Positions 1 through 6,473 of a DNA stretch of 6,473 nt are shown one piece after another. Source of the stretch: Pseudobdellovibrionaceae bacterium (lineage in GTDB: Bacteria > Bdellovibrionota > Bdellovibrionia > Bdellovibrionales > Bdellovibrionaceae). Positions within the stretch are counted from its first letter, which is position 1, and the number at the start of each line of letters is the position of its first letter. Below the pieces are notes generated by a model. That model was not told where the DNA came from and ran no database searches. It was given only the letters and a program-made list of their open reading frames with translations. The position numbers were made by a program, and so were the translations under genes. The stretch covers positions 1-6,473 of the forward strand of contig JACMRP010000119.1 of assembly GCA_014376325.1 (NCBI GenBank), read 5' to 3'.

Positions 1-48
1 GAAGCTGGGGAAGAACTGATTAGCATCATGCGAAGTTTCATCAAATGA
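1..48 (+). CDS. C-terminal tail of an unidentified upstream gene (partial)
   Basis: Frame 1 is open from the left edge and ends with TGA at 46-48, giving the tail EAGEELISIMRSFIK. The stop overlaps the ATG of the ferroportin gene (45-47) as ATGA, a classic arrangement for translational coupling. The ferroportin gene has no clear SD of its own, so reinitiation after this upstream gene is a plausible way for it to be translated. Fifteen residues are too few to name a family. The call rests on the open frame, the ATGA overlap and protein-like composition. The remainder of the gene, and probably the operon promoter, lies outside the window. Confidence 0.5.
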   Translation, partial: EAGEELISIMRSFIK

Positions 49-1355
49 GGATACTCGATTTAAAATCAAAACTTCTGCTAGGACGACTGCTCACCCGCTC
101 TGGAGATCAAGCTTGGGATTTTGCAGTCCCGCTTGTTTTGCTCAAACTCTTTCCGGATCAACTTAGAATTGCCGCGTTTTATTATTTCTTGGTTCGCCTT
201 GCCGGAGTTCTGATCCTGCCGAAACTCGCGTCGCAGATCGATCGCATGAACAGATTTTCCGCGGCAAAACTCGGAATTTTTCTTCAGCTTGTGGGCGTGA
301 TTCTGGGCGCAGCGTCCATCGCTGGTTTTTATTTCGTCATCCACGGCGAGCTTGCGGCCCCGCTTGCGATTCTTTTTATTAGTCTCGTCTTCGGCGGCAT
401 TCTCGCGAATCTTGGCAGCACCTTCATGGACATCGCCATCGCGAATGACCTTGTCCCCTCGGGACTCGCCGAAGCAGAACTGACTTCGTTCAACAGTCGA
501 CTTCGGCAAGTAGATTTGCTGACCGAAGTCGGAGCGCCCGTCATTGCTGGATTGTTATTGTTAGTGGATCAACCGAACCTCCTCGCTGGGTTTATACTCA
601 TCGCACTTTGGAACGTGGTCTCTTTCTTCCCGGAGTTGGTGCTATTGAAATCGGTTTTCAATGAACGCCCAGATTTAATTACAAAAAAAGTCCAAACATC
701 CGAGCAAGCAAAAACCGCCTTGTGGAGCAAGCTCACGCACGGGTGGCGAGCGTTCTTCCGAGAGCCGATTGCGCTCGCGGCCCTTGCGTATTCGATTCTT
801 TGGCTTTCGGTTTTAAGTCCGCACGGCGTGCTACTGACTGCCTACTTGAAAGACGGTTGGCAATTGCCCGAGTGGGCAATCGGTGCATTTCGCGGCGGTG
901 GGGCGTTTTTCGGACTTATTGCCACCGCCATTTTTCCATGGGCAATCAGACGCTGGGGTTTACTGAACGGAACCAGAAATTTTATCATTTACCAAACAGC
1001 GACGGTTCTGATCGCTCTCGCATTTTTCTTTTCCGGCGGCATTGCCGGTCAAGTGGGATTTCTGGTTTTCATTCTGTTATCCAGAGTCGGACTTTACGGC
1101 TTCAGTCTTGGCGAAACGCAGATCCGTCAGGTCGGCATTTCGCCGGAAACCCGCGGAGAGGTCAATGGCTTTGCATCGGCACTTACCGGCATAGCGACCT
1201 TGGTTTTGTACGGCGCAGGCGCTCTCCTGCCGTCGACGCAAGACTTTCAATTTTTAGTGATAGGATCAGCACTGTTCGTCGCTTTAGCTTGTGCGGTATA
1301 TTTGGTCTGGCTGCGTGTGGTTCGGTCTGACCCAAAAATTTCGGTATTCTCTTAA
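45..1355 (+). CDS. Ferroportin-family (SLC40-like) divalent metal exporter
   Basis: A 436-residue polytopic inner-membrane protein that matches the ferroportin/FPN1 family over its whole length (MFS fold, 12 helices expected). Diagnostic stretches by comparison with human ferroportin are GDQAWDFAV (20-28), SRLRQVDLLTEVGAP (151-165), LWNVVSFFPELVLL (188-201) and RVGLYGF (347-353). The residues I align to the family Ca2+ site are all present: D21, Q81, N190 and E197. H260 sits where the bacterial protein has a metal-binding histidine on TM7, next to the position of human C326. The human C-lobe ligand H507 aligns with C416. The family exports Fe(II) and other divalent metals. The hepcidin-binding cysteine context of animals is absent, as expected. 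The start is fixed by the ATGA overlap with the preceding frame, and no SD is visible. The 3' end overlaps the oxyR stop. Lowering cytosolic iron under peroxide stress is an inference from its neighbours. The family call is firm, but the exact metal is not known. Confidence 0.92.
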   Translation: MRILDLKSKLLLGRLLTRSGDQAWDFAVPLVLLKLFPDQLRIAAFYYFLVRLAGVLILPKLASQIDRMNRFSAAKLGIFLQLVGVILGAASIAGFYFVIHGELAAPLAILFISLVFGGILANLGSTFMDIAIANDLVPSGLAEAELTSFNSRLRQVDLLTEVGAPVIAGLLLLVDQPNLLAGFILIALWNVVSFFPELVLLKSVFNERPDLITKKVQTSEQAKTALWSKLTHGWRAFFREPIALAALAYSILWLSVLSPHGVLLTAYLKDGWQLPEWAIGAFRGGGAFFGLIATAIFPWAIRRWGLLNGTRNFIIYQTATVLIALAFFFSGGIAGQVGFLVFILLSRVGLYGFSLGETQIRQVGISPETRGEVNGFASALTGIATLVLYGAGALLPSTQDFQFLVIGSALFVALACAVYLVWLRVVRSDPKISVFS

Positions 1356-2248
1356 ACCTTCGTCCCCGAGAGCGCCTTATGGAGTCCTTGAAAAGAGGGC
1401 AACCCGGCCGAATGCCGTCGGCAGAGCAGCACTATCTCCCGCCCGACTTTGGCATTTTCGAACCTTACGTAAGATATCAAACTCTTCATCGCGGGATCCT
1501 TGGTCGCAAGCTCGGGCAACAAAGTATATCCGGCGCCGCTTGCGACCAGATGTCTTAAGGTTTCGATACTGTTTGCATGAAACGACTGAATGTTGCCCCT
1601 GCGATTGACCGGGCAGATATCGACGGTCTGTTCCCGAAGACAGTGGCCTTCTTCTAACAGAACCATGTCCGAAGCATTCAGATCTGATGGCTTTAACTTC
1701 GCCCGCTGCAAAATTGCGTGACCCTTCGGCGCGGCAAGCAGGAAGGGCTCAAAAAACAAAGGCCGTACTTTGACCGTCGGATCGTCGACGGTATCGGCCG
1801 CGATGACGGCGTCTAAAGTGCCGGACTTTAGATCCTCCAGTAAATTTTCAGTGGTGCCTTCGTGCAAACTTAAAGAGGTCTTCGGAAAGGCCTTTTTGAC
1901 ATCCGCAATCGCAAACGGAACGTACGGCGAAAGCGAAGCGATCACGCCAAGCTTTAGTGTCTTAAATTGAGTCGAGTTTTCCTCTCCGAGCAGGGCCGGG
2001 ATTTTTTGCGCCTCGTCCATGATGATCAGTGCTTGGACCGCCATTTTTCTTCCGGCAGAAGTGGTCGACACCCTCCGGTTCGTCCGTTCGAATAGGGCCA
2101 CGCCTAAATAATCTTCGATTTTTTTAATCTGCGTGCTGAGCGATGGCTGGCTAATGTGGCATTCTTTGGCAGCGCGCCCAAAATGCTCATGCTTCGCGAC
2201 CGCGATCACGTACTGTAAATCCCTTAAAGTCAGCCAATTATGTATCAT
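1352..2248 (-). CDS. oxyR: OxyR, LysR-type peroxide-sensing transcription regulator
   Basis: A 298-residue cytoplasmic LysR-type regulator. The N-terminal winged helix-turn-helix spans about residues 6-65 (HFGRAAKECHISQPSLSTQI), followed by a linker helix and a two-lobed sensor domain from about 95. The redox pair is clear: C203 in LEEGHCLREQ and C212, nine residues apart exactly as C199/C208 of E. coli OxyR. H202 and R205 flank the peroxidatic cysteine, and S105 replaces E. coli T100, keeping the hydroxyl. H2O2 oxidises C203, which forms a disulfide with C212 and switches the tetramer to its activating form. The start at 2248 is nearly forced. An in-frame stop lies 9-11 bases upstream, and the next Met is residue 69, inside the linker. 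There is no SD, and a -10 TATGAT lies just upstream, so the mRNA is probably leaderless or nearly so. It is divergent from ohr-katG and convergent with the ferroportin gene. Confidence 0.95.
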   Translation of the reverse strand: MIHNWLTLRDLQYVIAVAKHEHFGRAAKECHISQPSLSTQIKKIEDYLGVALFERTNRRVSTTSAGRKMAVQALIIMDEAQKIPALLGEENSTQFKTLKLGVIASLSPYVPFAIADVKKAFPKTSLSLHEGTTENLLEDLKSGTLDAVIAADTVDDPTVKVRPLFFEPFLLAAPKGHAILQRAKLKPSDLNASDMVLLEEGHCLREQTVDICPVNRRGNIQSFHANSIETLRHLVASGAGYTLLPELATKDPAMKSLISYVRFENAKVGREIVLLCRRHSAGLPSFQGLHKALSGTKV

Positions 2249-2283
2249 AGTTAAAAGCTATCATATTTGTAGTATTAATCAAA
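2247..2283. promoter_or_regulatory. OxyR operator between oxyR and ohr
   Basis: ATAG (2247-2250), 7 bases, CTAT (2258-2261), 7 bases, GTAG (2269-2272), 7 bases, CAAA (2280-2283). Against the E. coli consensus ATAGntnnnanCTAT repeated with a 7-base gap, the first half matches all ten specified bases, including the inner t and a. The second half matches about six of ten. The left end overlaps the oxyR start codon (2246-2248), and the site covers the oxyR -10. On the other side it reaches the -35 area of the ohr promoter. This geometry predicts autorepression of oxyR and activation of ohr-katG. Confidence 0.82.
2260..2265 (-). promoter_or_regulatory. Probable -10 element of oxyR
   Basis: On the minus strand this reads TATGAT, five of six matches to TATAAT, with no good -35 at 16-18 bases. 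Transcription would begin about 7 bases downstream, only some 4-6 bases before the oxyR ATG. This agrees with the missing SD and suggests a leaderless or near-leaderless message. The element lies inside the OxyR operator. Confidence 0.5.
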
Positions 2284-2289
2284 TATACT
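2284..2289 (+). promoter_or_regulatory. Probable -10 element of the ohr-katG operon
   Basis: TATACT, five of six matches to TATAAT. The hexamer 17 bases upstream (2261-2266, TCATAT) is a poor -35 and lies inside the OxyR operator. A poor -35 overlapped by the activator site is typical of OxyR-activated promoters. A start near 2296 would leave a leader of about 50 bases before the ohr ATG. An alternative -10 (TATTAA at 2310-2315) is weaker. Confidence 0.45.
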
Positions 2290-2337
2290 TGTAGGCTAAG
2301 TAAACCGAGTATTAAGAAGAAACAAAAACAACCATGA

Positions 2338-2342
2338 AGGAG
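2338..2342 (+). promoter_or_regulatory. Ribosome binding site that sets the ohr start
   Basis: AGGAG followed by six bases and the ATG at 2349. It lies inside the reading frame that would begin at the earlier ATG (2334), which has no SD of its own. This site is the main reason for choosing 2349 as the start. Confidence 0.75.
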
Positions 2343-2348
2343 TTCTCT

Positions 2349-5040
<2,692 letters not shown>

Positions 5041-5063
5041 GGTAACCACTTTCCTGCCTTTTT

Positions 5064-5109
5064 AAACCCGTCGGTCTTGCAAATATATTGCGTGACCAAC
5101 GGGTTTTTT
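5064..5109 (+). terminator. Rho-independent terminator of ohr-katG
   Basis: A long, nearly symmetrical hairpin begins 23 bases after the katG stop. AAACCCGT (5064-5071) pairs with ACGGGTTT (5099-5106), GGTC (5073-5076) with GACC (5094-5097), and GCAA (5079-5082) with TTGC (5088-5091). The loop is ATATA, with two small internal mismatches. The right arm runs into six Ts (5104-5109). Confidence 0.85.
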
Positions 5110-5114
5110 ATCCC

Positions 5115-5147
5115 CATGCAATGCGCATGCAATCTTCCAGCAATGTA
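5115..5147 (+). repeat. Three tandem 11-bp repeats (CATGCAAT core) upstream of the DUF347 gene
   Basis: The units are CATGCAATGCG (5115), CATGCAATCTT (5126) and CCAGCAATGTA (5137). The first two cores are identical over eight bases, and the third matches six of eight. An 11-bp direct-repeat period places each unit on the same face of the helix, as in binding sites for OmpR/PhoB-type response regulators. The array ends seven bases before a candidate -10 and takes the place of a -35, the usual geometry for activation. A related array lies at 6200-6232. The regulator itself is not in the window. Confidence 0.6.
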
Positions 5148-5154
5148 ACTAGAG

Positions 5155-5160
5155 AATACT
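5155..5160 (+). promoter_or_regulatory. Candidate -10 of the DUF347 gene
   Basis: AATACT (four of six to TATAAT), seven bases after the third 11-bp repeat. A transcript starting near 5167 would have a leader of roughly 13 bases before the preferred ATG at 5180. It would exclude the upstream in-frame ATG at 5162. The motif is weak and is supported mainly by its position. Confidence 0.35.
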
Positions 5161-5179
5161 CATGCCAGCAGGGAGAAAA

Positions 5180-5797
5180 ATGAAAACAGACGCTTACTCA
5201 GCAAATCAAAGCAAGGTCCCCGAATTAACTCTTCTTTTTTGGATCATCAAAATCGCCGCGACCACACTCGGTGAAACCGGGGGCGACGCCGTTTCGATGT
5301 CGATGAATCTGGGTTATCTTGTGGGTACCGCCATCTTTGCGGTTATTTTCGTCGCGGCCGTCTGGATGCAGATCAAATCCGCGAAATTTCATCCCGCGAT
5401 CTATTGGTTCACGATCATCGCGACAACGACGGTGGGCACGACCCTCGCCGACTTTTCCACCCGCTCGCTCAGCATCGGATATGCAGGTTGCTCCGCACTT
5501 TTGTCTCTGCTTTTGGCTGGCTCACTGATTGTTTGGTACAGAACCCTCGGAACAATATCGGTTCGCTCCATTACGACTCCCAAGGCGGAAATCTTTTATT
5601 GGGTGACTATCATGTTTTCGCAGACACTCGGTACCGCGCTGGGCGATTGGACTTCGGATTCGATGGGCTTTGGTTATGCCGGAAGTGCCGTTCTTTTCGG
5701 TGCAGGCTTGCTCGTCATCGTCGGTCTTTACTTCTGGACGAACGTTTCCAGAACCGTACTTTTCTGGTCCGCCTTCGTGTTGACCCGTCCACTTTGA
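5180..5797 (+). CDS. DUF347-repeat integral membrane protein (COG4705-like), C-terminally truncated
   Basis: A 205-residue inner-membrane protein of unknown function. It is built from DUF347 repeats, each about 60 residues with two membrane helices. Each repeat carries an aromatic-Trp pair, a G-x4-D motif and a GY motif. Repeat 1 has FW at 20-21, G31/D36 and GY at 45-46. Repeat 2 has YW at 75-76, G86/D91 and GY at 100-101. Repeat 3 has YW at 140-141, G151/D156 and GY at 165-166. Repeat 4 begins with FW at 195-196 but ends at LTRPL (201-205), before its G-x4-D part. Relatives have four full repeats (about 250 residues), so some 45 residues and a helix seem to be missing. The gene may be a damaged remnant or a shortened working protein. 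GGGAG four bases before the ATG at 5180 decides this start. An in-frame ATG at 5162 lacks an SD and would add six residues. The stop overlaps the next frame as TTGA. Confidence 0.75.
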   Translation: MKTDAYSANQSKVPELTLLFWIIKIAATTLGETGGDAVSMSMNLGYLVGTAIFAVIFVAAVWMQIKSAKFHPAIYWFTIIATTTVGTTLADFSTRSLSIGYAGCSALLSLLLAGSLIVWYRTLGTISVRSITTPKAEIFYWVTIMFSQTLGTALGDWTSDSMGFGYAGSAVLFGAGLLVIVGLYFWTNVSRTVLFWSAFVLTRPL

Positions 5798-6065
5798 AAA
5801 ACCTCCCTCGACTTAACGCCCATTATTGGATCCCGATGCTTGTATGCACAACGATGGGGGAACTCATCGGCAATCTTCTTCTTTCAAGGAATTTTGCGCT
5901 TGGCTACACCCTGGGCGCGGTCATTCACGTCGCGATTTTTAGCGCGATGATATTTCTGGTCAGTATCTTCAAACTTAAGGATGAACTCTTTTACTGGCTG
6001 CTCATCCTGATGGGAAATATTGGCGGCACAACCTCGCCGACTGGGTGACGCTCGATCGAATTTAG
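5794..6065 (+). pseudogene. Second DUF347 protein, frameshifted and truncated
   Basis: From TTG at 5794 the frame reads KNLPRLNAHYW, equivalent to the N-terminus of a DUF347 protein, so this looks like the start of a paralogue rather than the missing end of the upstream gene. Its first repeat has YW at 11-12, G22 and N27 (where Asp is expected), and LGY at 36-38. The second begins with FYW (66-68) and reads GGTT, then runs into TGA at 6046-6048. Moving one frame at the short C run near 6031-6033 restores GTTLADW, matching GTTLADF in repeat 2 of the upstream gene. This points to loss of a single C. The restored frame ends at TAG 6063-6065 after WVTLDRI, with no further homology. Unrepaired, the frame encodes 84 residues. 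No SD precedes the TTG, so any expression would rely on coupling through the TTGA overlap. A coding role is doubtful. Confidence 0.65.
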
Positions 6066-6135
6066 CTTTTTCCTTAAAGGCCGAAGCATTCAGAGACGTC
6101 AGAATCAATACCAAAAAAGTAAAAACTGTTTTCAC
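6052..6135 (-). pseudogene. 5' end of a secreted-protein gene, body lost
   Basis: On the minus strand a GTG at 6135 is preceded by GAGGG (6145-6149) at nine bases. It opens a frame with a textbook signal peptide: MK, a hydrophobic core (VFTFLVLILTSL) and an ASA cleavage site at residues 17-19. It is followed by FKEKAKFDR (residues 20-28). Beyond about residue 28 the frame stays open to 5884, but it is simply antisense to the DUF347 remnant and has no protein-like character. The mature part therefore appears to have been replaced at a junction somewhere in 6045-6078. The small inverted repeat CTCA/TGAG at 6147-6159 overlaps the SD and could be incidental. If expressed, the product would be an exported peptide of up to 83 residues. 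I see no identifiable family. Confidence 0.45.
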
Positions 6136-6159
6136 GATGGCGGTCCCTCATTTTCTGAG

Positions 6160-6165
6160 ATGATA
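6160..6165 (-). promoter_or_regulatory. Possible -10 for the signal-peptide gene remnant
   Basis: On the minus strand this reads TATCAT (five of six to TATAAT), 24 bases before the GTG at 6135. No convincing -35 is seen at 17 bases. The 11-bp repeat array at 6200-6232 lies further upstream on this strand. Weak, single-motif evidence. Confidence 0.25.
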
Positions 6166-6199
6166 GTCGAGTGAAAGACCCGCTAAAATCCAGAAGCTC

Positions 6200-6232
6200 C
6201 ATGCAATACAAACGTAATCTTCATGCAATGTT
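6200..6232 (+). repeat. Second array of three 11-bp repeats (CATGCAAT core)
   Basis: The units are CATGCAATACA (6200), AACGTAATCTT (6211) and CATGCAATGTT (6222). The outer cores are identical to the 5115 and 5126 units. The middle unit matches five of eight core bases and shares AATCTT with the unit at 5126. As at the first site, seven bases separate the array from an AT-rich hexamer (AATAAA, 6240-6245), but no credible plus-strand gene follows. On the minus strand the array is about 65-97 bases upstream of the signal-peptide gene start. It may be a live operator for that gene or a leftover from the rearrangement. Confidence 0.5.
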
Positions 6233-6266
6233 TCTGGGTAATAAACTCAATGCCCCGCCTGTTCGA

Positions 6267-6473
6267 TTACTGCCAGATATTCGGAATCGAAGGAGCGTTC
6301 GCATCGTTTCTGCCCAGATCGCCAATATTCCAGTTTTCTTCGATGAGTTTTAGTACGCTGTAAATATTAAGTCCAGCCGCCACCTCACCGGGTCGGACGG
6401 CAGGTCCGACGATGCTGGTGTAGATTTGATTTCTAGAACTCGCACCGCTTTCATCGAATGTTGAAATCAAAAC
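6267..6473 (-). CDS. Phosphoesterase-family acid phosphatase, C-terminal part (partial)
   Basis: The minus-strand frame is open from the right edge and ends with TAA at 6267-6269, giving the last 68 residues of a longer protein. It reads TFDESG near the edge, then RNQIYTSIVGPAVRPG, then NIYSVLKLIEENWNIGDLGRNDANA, with IWQ at the end. This is the C-terminal pattern of the phosphoesterase family (Pfam PF04185: acid phosphatases and phospholipase C relatives). The DE of TFDESG lies in the region expected to supply metal ligands. The stretch around EENWNIGDLGRNDAN is particularly like fungal acid phosphatases, as I recall them. Family members hydrolyse phosphomonoesters or phospholipid head groups and are usually exported, but the N-terminus is outside the window, so location cannot be judged. 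Any TTG or other internal start here would be an artefact of the window edge. Confidence 0.78.
   Translation of the reverse strand, partial: VLISTFDESGASSRNQIYTSIVGPAVRPGEVAAGLNIYSVLKLIEENWNIGDLGRNDANAPSIPNIWQ

Larger units (their letters stand above)
6136..6266. other. Intergenic gap between the phosphatase end and the signal-peptide gene start
   Basis: These 131 bases hold the second 11-bp repeat array, a possible minus-strand -10 and the SD of the signal-peptide remnant. No terminator-like hairpin with a T-run is visible after the phosphatase stop. A weak plus-strand frame from GTG 6171 has no SD or family resemblance. Confidence 0.5.

Noticed and set aside
78..544. Two minus-strand open frames opposite the ferroportin N-terminal half
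   Set aside because: Highly charged, low-complexity composition with no SD or motif. They are antisense shadows of a conserved membrane protein gene.
722..1330. Long plus-strand open frame (202 codons) inside the ferroportin gene
   Set aside because: Out-of-frame shadow: rich in Arg and Cys, no family resemblance, and fully inside a gene with strong homology.
2334..2348. Earlier ATG as the start of ohr
   Set aside because: No SD precedes it. The strong AGGAG lies after it, correctly spaced for the ATG at 2349, and the extra five residues are not typical of Ohr.
5115..5147. 11-bp repeats as a CRISPR array or PhoB box
   Set aside because: Units are far too short and unspaced for CRISPR, and the core does not match CTGTCA of the PhoB box.
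5404..5793. Plus-strand open frame overlapping the first DUF347 gene before the TTG at 5794
   Set aside because: The part before 5794 is an out-of-frame reading of DUF347 repeats 2-4, rich in Arg and His. Only the portion from 5794 resembles a protein.
6147..6159. CTCA/TGAG inverted repeat as a terminator for the phosphatase gene
   Set aside because: Only a 4-bp stem without a following T-run on the minus strand. It overlaps an SD and is more likely chance or a minor RBS structure.
6171..6353. Plus-strand frame of 60 codons from GTG 6171
   Set aside because: No SD or recognisable motif, and half of it is antisense to the phosphatase. It was considered because an 11-bp repeat array lies inside it.

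Overview
The window looks like ordinary bacterial chromosome of about 50% G+C, with tightly packed genes, mostly ATG starts and recognisable Shine-Dalgarno (SD) sites. The closest characterised bacterial relative of the first gene that I can recall is the Bdellovibrio bacteriovorus ferroportin homologue. Together with the base composition this makes a member of the Bdellovibrionota a reasonable guess, but nothing here proves it.

Bases 1-5110 form a compact metal and peroxide-defence block. A 16-codon gene tail (1-48) overlaps by ATGA the start of a ferroportin-family Fe(II)/divalent-metal exporter (45-1355, +). This converges on oxyR (1352-2248, -), and the two stop codons share one TTAA. oxyR is divergent from an ohr-katG operon (2349-5040, +): an organic hydroperoxide reductase and a bifunctional catalase-peroxidase. 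The 100-bp divergent region carries a very good OxyR operator (ATAG-N7-CTAT, then a weaker second half). It covers the oxyR -10 and start codon and lies just upstream of the ohr -10. The natural reading is that OxyR senses peroxide, represses itself and activates ohr-katG. The ferroportin next door could limit Fenton-active iron, but its own promoter lies outside the window. A long hairpin with a T-run (5064-5109) closes the operon.

Bases 5111-6266 are degraded or rearranged. A gene for a DUF347-repeat membrane protein (5180-5797) stops inside its fourth repeat. It overlaps (TTGA) the beginning of a second DUF347 protein that is frameshifted and cut after one and a half repeats (5794-6065). 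Immediately beyond, on the opposite strand, lies the 5' end of a secreted-protein gene: an SD, a GTG start and a signal peptide, whose body has been replaced by antisense DUF347 sequence. Two arrays of three 11-bp tandem repeats (core CATGCAAT) flank this region at 5115-5147 and 6200-6232. They resemble helically phased sites for an OmpR/PhoB-type response regulator that is not encoded here.

The right edge (6267-6473, -) holds the C-terminal 68 codons of a phosphoesterase-family acid phosphatase with unexpectedly fungal-like sequence. The most unusual signals are the paired 11-bp repeat arrays, the head-on gene-remnant junction near 6045-6078, and the OxyR operator lying on the start of an apparently (nearly) leaderless oxyR.
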